Source: an uncultured Prevotella sp.
Lineage (GTDB): Bacteria; Bacteroidota; Bacteroidia; Bacteroidales; Bacteroidaceae
Direction of reading: 5' to 3'
Assembly: GCA_947164965.1 (NCBI GenBank)
Contig: CAMUYR010000038.1
Coordinates: 1 to 32,462 of the forward strand
Length of the DNA stretch: 32,462 nucleotides
Shown: piece after piece, positions 7,728 to 15,918 of the stretch
Layout: each line of letters opens with the position of its first letter
Numbering within the stretch: the first letter of the stretch is position 1
Program-made: the position numbers and the translations under genes
Notes under the pieces: model-generated
Database searches by the model: none
What the model was told of the DNA's origin: nothing
What the model saw: the letters and a program-made list of their open reading frames with translations, nothing else

Positions 7728-9733
7728 ACTACTCCTTTCTTACCGTCACTCGTTGCTGTTGCCACCATATAGACACCACTGGCCACTCTTTTACCTTTGC
7801 TGTCGTTACCATCCCATGTAAACATGCGTCCGTTGCTCCTACCCTCTTTGACAAGTGCACCATTGGCAGAAAGAATCTTTACGTCAGCATTATGGGTAAG
7901 TCCTGTAATGGTAATCAGTCCAGTATAGCCAGGATTCACAGGATTCGGATAAGCATAGACACCTTCATCAGTCATCTCAGTAATCACCTCAGTAATACCA
8001 CTCATATACGAGCAAAGACCTTTTTCAGTACCAATAAATACTTCTCCTGTTTTCTCGTTAATCTCGATAGCGCCAATAACATCAGAGAGCAATTTGCTGT
8101 TTTCAGTTGTAAAATGATGCAGCTCTGTCATATTATCGCGACTGATGACATAGACACCATTTCCATTGGTGCCAAACCATTTCTTGCCATCATTATCTAC
8201 TTTGATGCAAGTAATATTGATGCCAGTCAACAGATAGTCAGCATAGTTTGTTCCATCATTACGAGGGACCTTCACTTGTGTGAAAACCATCTCGTCAGCA
8301 CTCTTTCCGATGTTTTGCTTTTCTATCATATATGGTCCTCTGTCAGTACCCATCCAGATGTTTCCATCCATATCCTCAGCTACACAAGTCACACCATAAC
8401 TGTTTTCCAGCCTGGTTCCGTCTTGATTGACAAAATACTTATAGGCATATCCCTTATCTTCAGCAGGGTCATAACAAAGCAATGCTGGTTCAATAAAACG
8501 GTTATTACAGAACCAAACCCTACCATTGCTGTCAATAGTCAGACCTACCATATTATCATAAGAGCGTCCAGCAGAATTTAAGAAGACGGTTTTATGGTGA
8601 CTAATCCATTTGCCGTCGCGAGTGATTTCAAACAGCGAAGTCTGGTCACTACCGCTATTCGTCAGCCACAAGCTGCCTTTGCTGTCGTAAATCACGCTTT
8701 CAACCATCGTATAGTTCTTAGAAAGGTGTCCAACAGTTACATTCGCTATCAGATCGCTGTTATCATAAGAGTATTCCTTGACGAATTTGCCGTTTTTATA
8801 TTCATACAGTCCTATTCTGCCACCAGCAAACACATGTGTTTCATCGTAGGGATCCACATCAACAGAGGCAAAGTCCATAAAACGATGGCCTGTGATATCA
8901 CCAAGATCGTCTTGGTAAATATCCCAGTTGCTACCATCCCATACTTGTACGATAGCGGGCTGGAAAGGATCAAACTTTCCTCCCATTATACCATTACAGG
9001 TATATAGCTTTTGGTTTTTGAAACGCAGAAACTTCAGATAGTTGTATTTGGGTCCGTCAGGATTCAGCTTTGAGATAGTTTCGTAGTATTTATTGTAGTC
9101 TGTCTGGTCAGGATTAAAGATAGAAGCATCGTAAGAAGTGGTCAGGCTCCAGTTGCTTTTGTCTATCAGATTGCTGTTTAACGAAGCAGTCCACACCTGA
9201 TTATTATCTGCCTGCACATAGATATTGTTACCATTAAGGGCTGTTTTTTTGACGTTAAAGCCCAGCATGTAGCTCTCGCTGATTTCAGCGTTGCTGACAT
9301 TGATTTTCGAAACGCCATATCCACAGCTTAGATAAGCATATCTGCCATCCTGATAGATGCTGTTAATGGCTTTATCGCCAGTAATGGCTTTGGTATAGAT
9401 ATCAGAAATGTTGATGACGTTACCTTTTTGGTCCAACAGGTCTATATTACTATTGTCGTAGATGATTACCAGTCGCTTAGCTGTTTTGTTCCAGGCGATA
9501 TTGGTGATAGTGACATCGTTGAGGCCAGTAATTTTATCATAGGTGTTGATGCTCTGGTCTTGCTGATTGTAAGACCACAAGCTATTGGAACTAAGCACAA
9601 AGATATCATCGCCTGCTGCCTGAATCTGCTGGACACCGTAGTAGGAGAGATAAGTTTTCCAAGTGCCTATTTGACAAAGTGATATTTGACAATTGACAAT
9701 TGACAGTAGTAATACGATGAAAATCTTCTTCAT
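7703..9733 (-). CDS. porZ: PorZ-like type IX secretion system protein
   Basis: PorZ is a surface component of the type IX secretion system attachment complex; in Porphyromonas it has two beta-propellers plus a C-terminal domain and presents anionic LPS to the sortase PorU. This 676-residue protein starts with a signal peptide and the PorZ-like mature N-terminus QIGTWKTYLSYYGVQQI. It then shows propeller-type repeats of the 'GSLWLTNSG', 'GRVWFCNNR', 'GNIWMGTDRG' and 'KKWFGTNGNGVYV' kind. It ends with a type A sorting-like domain from YPNPVNPGYTG (residue 595) through SGVYMVATA. It is somewhat shorter than Porphyromonas PorZ. The signal peptide is encoded partly by a heptanucleotide tandem repeat. 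It follows rdgB by 5 nt and overlaps the glycosyltransferase by 25 nt. An alternative is a generic two-component-type propeller protein, but the N-terminus and overall order favour PorZ. Confidence 0.82.
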   Translation of the reverse strand: MKKIFIVLLLSIVNCQISLCQIGTWKTYLSYYGVQQIQAAGDDIFVLSSNSLWSYNQQDQSINTYDKITGLNDVTITNIAWNKTAKRLVIIYDNSNIDLLDQKGNVINISDIYTKAITGDKAINSIYQDGRYAYLSCGYGVSKINVSNAEISESYMLGFNVKKTALNGNNIYVQADNNQVWTASLNSNLIDKSNWSLTTSYDASIFNPDQTDYNKYYETISKLNPDGPKYNYLKFLRFKNQKLYTCNGIMGGKFDPFQPAIVQVWDGSNWDIYQDDLGDITGHRFMDFASVDVDPYDETHVFAGGRIGLYEYKNGKFVKEYSYDNSDLIANVTVGHLSKNYTMVESVIYDSKGSLWLTNSGSDQTSLFEITRDGKWISHHKTVFLNSAGRSYDNMVGLTIDSNGRVWFCNNRFIEPALLCYDPAEDKGYAYKYFVNQDGTRLENSYGVTCVAEDMDGNIWMGTDRGPYMIEKQNIGKSADEMVFTQVKVPRNDGTNYADYLLTGINITCIKVDNDGKKWFGTNGNGVYVISRDNMTELHHFTTENSKLLSDVIGAIEINEKTGEVFIGTEKGLCSYMSGITEVITEMTDEGVYAYPNPVNPGYTGLITITGLTHNADVKILSANGALVKEGRSNGRMFTWDGNDSKGKRVASGVYMVATATSDGKKGVVCKIAIVN
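9686..9706. repeat. Heptanucleotide tandem repeat in the porZ signal peptide
   Basis: Three contiguous units, TTGACAA, TTGACAA and TTGACAG (plus-strand reading), with one more isolated TTGACAA at 9671-9677. On the coding strand these are TGTCAAT units encoding the SIVNCQ part of the porZ signal peptide. Seven is not a multiple of three, so gain or loss of one unit would shift the frame. Confidence 0.9.
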
Positions 9734-9738
9734 AATGC

Positions 9739-10374
9739 TTATAATGTCTTTAAGTATTCTGCCAGCTTTTGGGTGGCTCGTGCACGATGACTAATCTGGT
9801 TCTTAATATCCATTCCTAATTCCGCAAACGTCTTGTCGTAACCATCAGGACGGAAGATAGGGTCGTAACCAAAGCCCTCTGCCCCACTCTTCTCTGTGGT
9901 TATCTCGCCATTGACGATGCCTTCGAAGCGATGTATTTCTTTGATACTGGTACAGCCACAAGGGCAAATGTCCTTCTTTAATATTAAGGCGATGCAAGTA
10001 CGGAAACGGGCCTTGCGATTATCTTTATCTGCCAATTCACGAAGCAAGCGTGCCATATTGGCCTCTGAATCGTGACTGATGCCAACGGGTGAACCATTGG
10101 TAGCGAGAGAGGCATAACGGGCTGAATAGACGCCAGGGGCACCATTGAGAGCTTCTACCTCTAATCCAGTATCATCAGCGAAACAGCTGAGATGGTATTT
10201 ATCGTAGATGTATTCCGCCTTCATCAGCGCGTTCTCTTCCAGCGTCTGTCCTGTTTCAGGAATATCCTCATGACAGCCGATGTCTGCTAAGGATACCACT
10301 TCGAAGGACGGACCTAGAATGGCGCGTATCTCAGAGAGTTTATGTTCGTTGTTGGTGGCAAATACTATCTTCAT
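9739..10374 (-). CDS. rdgB: XTP/dITP pyrophosphatase (RdgB/HAM1 family)
   Basis: This cytoplasmic house-cleaning enzyme hydrolyses non-canonical purine triphosphates (dITP, XTP) to monophosphates and pyrophosphate so that they are not built into DNA. The 211-residue protein has the family signature set: [12 protein letters not shown] near the N-terminus, [20 protein letters not shown] in the middle and [21 protein letters not shown] followed by NQISHRARA near the end. Length is slightly above the usual 195-200 because of a cysteine-containing insertion ([11 protein letters not shown]) in the middle. Its ATG overlaps the TGA of the yitT-type gene by four bases (ATGA), and porZ begins 5 nt after its stop. 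It is therefore an internal gene of the leuS operon. Confidence 0.95.
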   Translation of the reverse strand: MKIVFATNNEHKLSEIRAILGPSFEVVSLADIGCHEDIPETGQTLEENALMKAEYIYDKYHLSCFADDTGLEVEALNGAPGVYSARYASLATNGSPVGISHDSEANMARLLRELADKDNRKARFRTCIALILKKDICPCGCTSIKEIHRFEGIVNGEITTEKSGAEGFGYDPIFRPDGYDKTFAELGMDIKNQISHRARATQKLAEYLKTL

Positions 10375-11342
10375 GCTTCTATCTCCTTCTGACTTCCTTT
10401 ATCTTCCTTTATCTTCTTCTCTTTCACCTTCACCCTCATCTCGTCGAAGCCTTCACCATAGACACCAATAACACTCGATTGCGATACAAATGCCTGTGGG
10501 TCAATCATCTTGATAAGACGGAAGATATTGACACTCTCGTTCTTCTTAGCCAAGATACAGAGTACCTTCATGTCGTGACCTGTATACCAGCCGTGTCCAT
10601 CGAGGATGGTGACACCATGATTCATCTGCGTACCAATAGCATTGGCTATCTCCTGCCATTTCTTGGAGAAAATCATAAACTGTACTGACTGACGACGGGC
10701 ATTCATCACGTAGTCGAGTGTGTAGTTCTCCATCGCCATCACACAGAAGCCGAACATCACCTTATGAGCACGTTCGAGATAAGTACCAAATTGTGGGAAG
10801 AACATACAGGAACCAATGATACAGAAGTCTGCAGCCAATAAAACATTGCCCAACGTCACGTTGGGATGATACTTATTGATGGATGCAGCAATGATATCTG
10901 TACCTCCTGTCGAACCGTTGTTCATGAAGACGGTGGCCAAAGCGATACCAGTCAGCACACAGCCTATGATCATCGACATGAAGTCCTGTCCCTCACCCAT
11001 CAGTTTAAAGGGCAGACCATTCTCCTGCTTAGGAATGATTTCCTGTGCGAACTTCAGCATGAAGTATAGCGTAAAGATAGCGAAGATGGTCTTCATCAGG
11101 AACTTAAAGCCAAGAATCTTCAAGGCTACAATCAGCAGAATACCATTGATGATGATGTACGTATTCTCCAAATGGAATCCTGTGGCGTAGTAGATGATAG
11201 CTGAAAGACCTGTGACGCCTCCTGCTACTATCTGATAGGGCATCAGGAAAACAGTGAAGGCTACAGTATAAATAGCAAGACCAAGGGCTATAAACATATA
11301 GTCCCTGGTCTCGTTGAGGATGATTTTGTGGTCTAGTGTCAT
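10371..11342 (-). CDS. YitT family membrane protein
   Basis: A 323-residue protein of the YitT family, which is conserved in many bacteria but has no settled function. The first two thirds form about five or six membrane helices, including the family-typical [15 protein letters not shown] and [16 protein letters not shown] segments. The C-terminal third is a soluble DUF2179-type domain ([20 protein letters not shown], then an [20 protein letters not shown] stretch), followed by a lysine/glutamate-rich tail. Its start codon follows the leuS stop codon directly (TAAATG) and its stop overlaps the rdgB start (ATGA), so it is translated from the leuS transcript. Confidence 0.9.
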   Translation of the reverse strand: MTLDHKIILNETRDYMFIALGLAIYTVAFTVFLMPYQIVAGGVTGLSAIIYYATGFHLENTYIIINGILLIVALKILGFKFLMKTIFAIFTLYFMLKFAQEIIPKQENGLPFKLMGEGQDFMSMIIGCVLTGIALATVFMNNGSTGGTDIIAASINKYHPNVTLGNVLLAADFCIIGSCMFFPQFGTYLERAHKVMFGFCVMAMENYTLDYVMNARRQSVQFMIFSKKWQEIANAIGTQMNHGVTILDGHGWYTGHDMKVLCILAKKNESVNIFRLIKMIDPQAFVSQSSVIGVYGEGFDEMRVKVKEKKIKEDKGSQKEIEA

Positions 11343-14222
11343 TTATTTGCCTAATACTATGTTCACCATACGCTTAGGGACGATGATAACCTTTACAATG
11401 GGCTTGCCATCGATATACTTTGGTGAGCGCTCGTCAGCCAGCACCTGCTCTTGGATGGTCTGGTTGTCAGCATCAGCAGGGAACTCCATATCGAAACGCG
11501 TCTTACCATTAAAGGCAACACCCAGCTTCACAGTATTCTCTACCAAGTATTCCTCGTTCCATTCAGGCCATTTGGAATCGCAGACACTACCCTGCCCTCC
11601 CAGAGCTTCCCACAACTCTTCAGCAATATGGGGAGCAAACGGAGCAATGAGGATAACCAGCTGCTTCAGGGCCTCACGACTCTTACACTTCTGCTGAGCC
11701 AGTTCGTTAACGCAGATCATAAAGGCTGAGATAGAGGTATTGTAAGAGAACACCTCGATGTCCTGCGATACCTTCTTGATCAACTTGTGAACGCTCTTCA
11801 GCGCCTCCTTTGTAGGTTCGCTGTCATCAATGATGAGGCCATCATTCCCATCACTCCCATTATTCCTATTATTTCCATAGAACAGTGCCCAGAACTTCTT
11901 CAGGAAGCGGTGGCAACCATCGATACCGTTGGTATCCCAAGGCTTCGACTGCTCAACAGGACCCAGGAACATCTCGTAGAGGCGCAGGGTGTCAGCACCA
12001 TACTTCTCGACAATCATATCCGGATTGACTACATTGAACATCGACTTCGACATCTTTTCTACAGCCCAGCCACAAACGTATTTGCCGTCTTCGAGAATGA
12101 ATTCTGCGTTGTTGTATTCTGGGCGCCAAGCCTTGAAGGCCTCAATATCTAGCACATCAGCTGAAACGATATTCACATCAACGTGGATAGGAGTTGTGGT
12201 GTACTTATCCTTCAGTCCAAAGCTGACGAACTTACCCTTATCAGCTCCCTCGTCCTCGATACGATAAACAAAGTTAGAGCGACCCTGAATCATGCCCTGA
12301 TTGACGAGCTTCTTGAAGGGCTCGTCCTCGCAAGAGTATCCTGAGTCATAGAGGAACTTATTCCAGAAACGAGAATAAATCAGGTGACCAGTAGCGTGCT
12401 CAGTACCACCTACGTAGAGATCTACATTGCGCCAGTACTCATCAACATCGCGGCTAACAAGCGCCTTCTCGTTCTTCGGGTCCATATAGCGCAGATAGTA
12501 TGCTGAAGAGCCAGCGAAACCAGGCATCGTGTTAAGCTCCAAGGGGAAGACGGTCTTATTGTCAATCTCATCCTTGCTCACTACCTTATCGAACTTCGTA
12601 TCCCAAGCCCACATCTTAGCACGTCCCAATGGTGGCTCGCCAGTCTCTGTGGGCTTATACTCGTCGATCTCAGGCAATTCCAGAGGCAGACACTCCTTTG
12701 GAATCATATAAGGCATATCGTCTTTGTAGTAAACAGGGAATGGCTCGCCCCAATAACGCTGACGAGAGAATATAGCATCGCGAAGACGATAGTTCACCTT
12801 GACGCGTCCCAATCCTTGCTCAGTCACGAATTTCTTCGTAGCAGCAATAGCCTCTTTCACAGTCAGTCCGTTCAGAGAGAATTTTGCTGATGCAGAATTA
12901 CACATGATACCTTCTTTGGCATCATAGCTCTCCTCAGAAACGTCAGCACCCTCAATCAGAGGAATGATTGGCAGGTTGAAGTGCTTGGCGAAGGCATAGT
13001 CACGACTATCGTGAGCAGGTACAGCCATAATGGCACCAGTACCATAACCAGCTAGAACATATTCTGCAATCCAGATGGGGATTTTTTCATCAGTAAATGG
13101 ATTGATGGCGTAGCTACCAGAGAATACACCAGTTACCTTGTGGTCCATCTGGCGATCGCGCTCTGTGCGCTTCTTCACGTAGTCCAGATATTTGTCTACT
13201 TCCTCTTTCTGATCAGGCGTAGTCAGTTCAGCGACGAGTTCTGATTCAGGAGCCAACACCATGAACGTCACACCAAACATTGTATCAGCACGTGTGGTGA
13301 AAATGGTGAAATGCTTAGCCTCTGTGCCCGCTGGTTCTCCAGCGGGTGCCACCTTGAACTCTACTTCAGTACCCTCAGAGCGACCAATCCAGTTGCGTTG
13401 AGTCTCCTTCAGTGAATCAGTCCAGTCAATCTCCTCGAGACCATCGAGCAAACGCTGAGCGTATGCAGAGACACGGAGGCACCACTGGCGCATCTTCTTC
13501 TGAACGACAGGATAGCCACCACGAACTGAAACACCATCTACGACCTCATCGTTGGCCAATACGGTTCCCAGCTTCGGACACCAGTTCACCATCGTGTCAG
13601 CCAGATAGGCAATACGATAGTTCATCAGCACCTCCTGCTTCTTCTTCTCTGAGAAGCTGGCCCAGTCAGAAGCTGTAAAGTGCAGTTCCTCTGTACCCAG
13701 AGCATTACAGTTCTCAGTACCCATCAGTTCGAAGTGCTCAATCAGCTTGATGGTTGGCTGAGCCTTCTGCGAGCTGAGGCTATAGTACGACTTGAACATA
13801 CGCTGGAAGGCCCACTGTGTCCACTTGTAATAGATGGGGTCACAGGTTCTTACCTCGCGCTCCCAATCGAAGCAGAAGCCGATTTTATCCAACTGCGAGC
13901 GATAGCGATCGATATTTTCAAACGTAGTCTTCTCAGGATGCTGACCAGTCTGGATAGCATACTGTTCTGCAGGCAGACCATAAGCGTCGTAACCCATTGG
14001 GTTCAGCACGTTATAACCTTTCTGGCGCTTGTAGCGGGCATAAATATCTGATGCGATATAACCTAAGGGATGACCAACATGAAGTCCTGCACCACTGGGG
14101 TAGGGGAACATGTTGAGCACGTAGAATTTCTTCTTCGTGGGGTCTTCCGTCACTCGATAGGTCTTCATCTCCACCCATCTCTTTTGCCATTTCTGTTCAA
14201 TCTCTCTGAAATTGTATTCCAT
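11343..14222 (-). CDS. leuS: Leucyl-tRNA synthetase
   Basis: LeuS charges tRNA-Leu with leucine in the cytoplasm and edits mischarged residues. The 959-residue class I enzyme has the HIGH-type motif HVGH at 48-51, a CP1 editing domain ([17 protein letters not shown] around 395-411), the [15 protein letters not shown] block and KMSKS at 723-727. Two local oddities stand out against typical LeuS: a short PAGEPAG insertion (293-299) encoded by a DNA palindrome, and a [12 protein letters not shown] repeat (783-794) encoded by a 9-nt tandem repeat, both in likely surface loops. The Bacteroidota-type insertion before [12 protein letters not shown] is present. It is the first gene of a seven-gene minus-strand operon and has its own promoter at 14256-14263. 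Confidence 0.97.
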   Translation of the reverse strand: MEYNFREIEQKWQKRWVEMKTYRVTEDPTKKKFYVLNMFPYPSGAGLHVGHPLGYIASDIYARYKRQKGYNVLNPMGYDAYGLPAEQYAIQTGQHPEKTTFENIDRYRSQLDKIGFCFDWEREVRTCDPIYYKWTQWAFQRMFKSYYSLSSQKAQPTIKLIEHFELMGTENCNALGTEELHFTASDWASFSEKKKQEVLMNYRIAYLADTMVNWCPKLGTVLANDEVVDGVSVRGGYPVVQKKMRQWCLRVSAYAQRLLDGLEEIDWTDSLKETQRNWIGRSEGTEVEFKVAPAGEPAGTEAKHFTIFTTRADTMFGVTFMVLAPESELVAELTTPDQKEEVDKYLDYVKKRTERDRQMDHKVTGVFSGSYAINPFTDEKIPIWIAEYVLAGYGTGAIMAVPAHDSRDYAFAKHFNLPIIPLIEGADVSEESYDAKEGIMCNSASAKFSLNGLTVKEAIAATKKFVTEQGLGRVKVNYRLRDAIFSRQRYWGEPFPVYYKDDMPYMIPKECLPLELPEIDEYKPTETGEPPLGRAKMWAWDTKFDKVVSKDEIDNKTVFPLELNTMPGFAGSSAYYLRYMDPKNEKALVSRDVDEYWRNVDLYVGGTEHATGHLIYSRFWNKFLYDSGYSCEDEPFKKLVNQGMIQGRSNFVYRIEDEGADKGKFVSFGLKDKYTTTPIHVDVNIVSADVLDIEAFKAWRPEYNNAEFILEDGKYVCGWAVEKMSKSMFNVVNPDMIVEKYGADTLRLYEMFLGPVEQSKPWDTNGIDGCHRFLKKFWALFYGNNRNNGSDGNDGLIIDDSEPTKEALKSVHKLIKKVSQDIEVFSYNTSISAFMICVNELAQQKCKSREALKQLVILIAPFAPHIAEELWEALGGQGSVCDSKWPEWNEEYLVENTVKLGVAFNGKTRFDMEFPADADNQTIQEQVLADERSPKYIDGKPIVKVIIVPKRMVNIVLGK
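11839..11874. repeat. 9-nt tandem repeat within leuS
   Basis: Four imperfect units on the plus strand: CCATCATTC, CCATCACTC, CCATTATTC and CTATTATTT. They stay in frame and encode the [12 protein letters not shown] stretch of LeuS (residues 783-794), where relatives usually have a short loop. Confidence 0.85.
13327..13346. repeat. Palindrome within leuS
   Basis: CCCGCTGG, a four-base TTCT loop, then CCAGCGGG: an eight-base perfect stem, extended by G-T wobble pairs on each side. It encodes the PAGEPAG segment (residues 293-299) in the editing-domain region of LeuS, an apparent in-frame insertion. Confidence 0.7.
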
Positions 14223-14255
14223 ATCTTTTATTCAGTTATTTGTCCTTTTAGCCTG

Positions 14256-14286
14256 CAAAAGTACACATTATCTTTCAGATAACCAA
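14256..14286 (-). promoter_or_regulatory. Promoter of the leuS-porZ-cotH operon
   Basis: On the minus strand TACTTTTG (complement of 14256-14263) matches TAnnTTTG. TTG (complement of 14284-14286) lies 20 nt upstream as a -33 element. It leaves a leader of about 30 nt before the leuS ATG. It lies between leuS and the end of the endonuclease gene, where I see no strong terminator. Confidence 0.7.
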
Positions 14287-14294
14287 CGGAAAAA

Positions 14295-15302
14295 TCACTT
14301 TTTTAGTATCTTCTTGACCGTTCCGTTCTTCATTTTTATGATATTCAGGCCCTTTTGTGTCTGCTTCAGCTGTTTTCCATCGACAGAATAAATAGCTTCC
14401 GGCTCTTGGTTTTCATCCAGCGAAAGGGTCGTAATACCTGTCGAGTTGTAGTTGTCATAGCTGAAAGCTACATCCATCTTGTCGCCCCAGATGTAATCCT
14501 CCAAACCAGGATAGTCAATAAACGGGTTGCGATTGTTCTGAATGCCATAAACAGCGTTGTTTCTGTTCGTCTCCTTATCGCTCACAGGGTCTTGCTTCGA
14601 CCACTTCATCAACATCGTTAAAGCCCAATCAGCCAAACCAGGATATGTCTTACCATCAAGCATTACACAATTCCAAGAAGTAATCTGTCGCGATTGACCA
14701 CTACTGTTCGTATAGCTCTCGTAACAGGTTACCATATAGAAGTAAGTGCGAGCAAAATCGCCCTTGTATTCATCGTTAGGTTCGAAGACACTACCACTAT
14801 AGCCAAGACCAGCTTTGGCACTCCCCCACTTCGAAAATTCACCATACGAATAGCTGTACCCTGGTCCCACTTCGCCAAACGGGAGGTTACCACGATCGTT
14901 ATTAACCTTTGTATCAGTAGGATAAAGATGGAATAAGTCAGTATACATGGGATATTCTTCATTGAACCAGCTTTTGGGGAAAGAGTGTTCACGATTATAA
15001 TTGTCACCTTCTTTTCCTGTGTTTCCTGCTTGGTCTGTACCAAATGTATATTCACGTTTATTGGAATACATATCCCAGACCTTACCATTAGGTTTTGCAT
15101 CTGTTGTCCGGAAGTCAGTCCAAAGTTGTTTGTAGGTTCGTTGTGTGTGAGGATTAATCACAGCACATAGGGCAGTCTTCAGTTCTGCCCCCTTTTTGCC
15201 ATCAGCATTCTTGTAATAGTCCTTAGAATCGTTAGGACCTTGAGCAAAAGCACTGCTGGTACTGATAAGCACGAGTGCAACAAAGGTAAATAAGTGTTTC
15301 AT
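14295..15302 (-). CDS. Secreted endonuclease I family nuclease with sorting-type tail
   Basis: Endonuclease I family members (E. coli EndA, Vibrio Dns) are non-specific exported DNases of the beta-beta-alpha-metal fold. This 335-residue protein has a clear signal peptide (MKHLFTFVALVLISTSSAFAQ), the catalytic block NREHSFPKSWF (H106 as general base) and the metal-binding NNDRGNLPFGEV segment (from about 134). A later LPFGEVGPGYS...YFYMVTCYE region fits the family. The C-terminus, IYSVDGKQLKQTQKGLN then KNGTVKKILKK, matches the short Prevotella sorting-type tail, so cell-surface attachment or release by the type IX system is likely. Plausible jobs are scavenging nucleotides or degrading extracellular DNA. 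It has its own promoter (15341-15348) and lies 72 nt upstream of leuS on the same strand. Confidence 0.88.
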   Translation of the reverse strand: MKHLFTFVALVLISTSSAFAQGPNDSKDYYKNADGKKGAELKTALCAVINPHTQRTYKQLWTDFRTTDAKPNGKVWDMYSNKREYTFGTDQAGNTGKEGDNYNREHSFPKSWFNEEYPMYTDLFHLYPTDTKVNNDRGNLPFGEVGPGYSYSYGEFSKWGSAKAGLGYSGSVFEPNDEYKGDFARTYFYMVTCYESYTNSSGQSRQITSWNCVMLDGKTYPGLADWALTMLMKWSKQDPVSDKETNRNNAVYGIQNNRNPFIDYPGLEDYIWGDKMDVAFSYDNYNSTGITTLSLDENQEPEAIYSVDGKQLKQTQKGLNIIKMKNGTVKKILKK

Positions 15303-15340
15303 AAGCTTTTATCGTTTTTAGTATTAAGTTCTATAGACTG

Positions 15341-15371
15341 CAAAGATAAACATTATTTTTGAAAATAGCAA
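15341..15371 (-). promoter_or_regulatory. Promoter of the secreted endonuclease gene
   Basis: On the minus strand TATCTTTG (complement of 15341-15348) followed by CA matches the -7 consensus, with TTG (complement of 15369-15371) 20 nt upstream. The start codon follows after about 38 nt. Confidence 0.7.
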
Positions 15372-15390
15372 CAAAGAGTGAGAAATATAA

Positions 15391-15419
15391 TTGTTAACGA
15401 AAATAAATTATTTTAACAA
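15391..15419. promoter_or_regulatory. AT-rich dyad upstream of the endonuclease promoter
   Basis: TTGTTAA and TTAACAA flank an inner AAAATAA-A-TTATTTT palindrome. The dyad sits about 20 bp upstream of the endonuclease -33 element, a position suited to a regulator site. This is inferred from symmetry only. Confidence 0.3.
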
Positions 15420-15488
15420 AGCACCTCGTGAGAATCGCGAAAAATTCACCAACCTCTCATCTGCCTCCAAATAACGCAAATATGAGCC

Positions 15489-15525
15489 GTTTTGTATCTA
15501 CCTGTCTATCAGCACGTTACAAAAC
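15489..15525. repeat. Inverted repeat GTTTTGTA/TACAAAAC
   Basis: An 8-nt inverted repeat (15489-15496 and 15518-15525) with a 21-nt spacer. Its right arm is part of CAGCACGTTACAAA (15510-15523), which recurs with one change at 21982-21995 in another intergenic region. Confidence 0.5.
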
Positions 15526-15547
15526 AGGCGTCGATTTTCACCTCCGT

Positions 15548-15740
15548 TTAGCCCCCATTTTCGCCGTTTTTAGCCCATTTTTCGTTCGCTAAAGTGCCAC
15601 TTCTCCTTGACTAAAGTGCCATTTCTCTTAGGCTAAGCAGTAATCTCTCCATAGTTAAGCCGTAATCTCTCCCATTAATACCCGCACTTTCTACCATTAA
15701 AGGTAGCAAAATCTACCATTAATGCCAGCAATCCGCCTTT
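15548..15740. repeat. Degenerate tandem array, 22-nt period, about nine units
   Basis: Units begin at 15548, 15570, 15589, 15611, 15633, 15655, 15675, 15697 and 15719: spacing 22 except for 19 and 20 at two steps. Each unit starts YTAA or TTAG and later carries a TCTCC- or TCTACC-like core. Units 3 and 4 share CTAAAGTGCCA; units 5 and 6 share GTAATCTCTCC; units 7 and 8 end TCTACCA. A possible tenth, weaker unit lies at 15526-15547. GGTAG at 15702-15706 can pair with either CTACC at 15691-15695 or CTACC at 15713-15717. This array fills the middle of the only long gene-free stretch (15303-15918). Confidence 0.75.
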
Positions 15741-15869
15741 CCCGTTTTCTAGAATGCTCCAAAAGTAAGTGTTAAATTTCAGCAAGTTTATTTGACAAAC
15801 GTCAAAACGACACTTAATATTTTTCTGAAAAAAATTCCTCCATTTCTTTCTCCTTTCCAACTTTTTTCC

Positions 15870-15877
15870 TATCTTTG
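15870..15877 (+). promoter_or_regulatory. Promoter of the chitobiase-like/OB-fold secreted protein
   Basis: TATCTTTG followed by CA matches the -7 consensus. The start codon follows 41 nt downstream after an A/T-rich leader. The -33 region is pyrimidine-rich without a clear TTTG. The 22-nt array ends about 130 nt upstream. Confidence 0.65.
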
Positions 15878-15918
15878 CATCACAAAACGTATTATTAACT
15901 AAAATAAAATTTACGCTT

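Noticed and set aside
9671..9733. PorZ as a lipoprotein
   Set aside because: Cysteines occur near the end of the signal peptide (IVNC, SLCQ), but residue -1 is Asn or Leu, which does not fit a lipobox; signal peptidase I cleavage before QIGTW is more likely.
15548..15740. CRISPR array
   Set aside because: Units are degenerate and directly adjacent with a 22-nt period; there are no constant repeats separated by unique spacers and no cas genes nearby.
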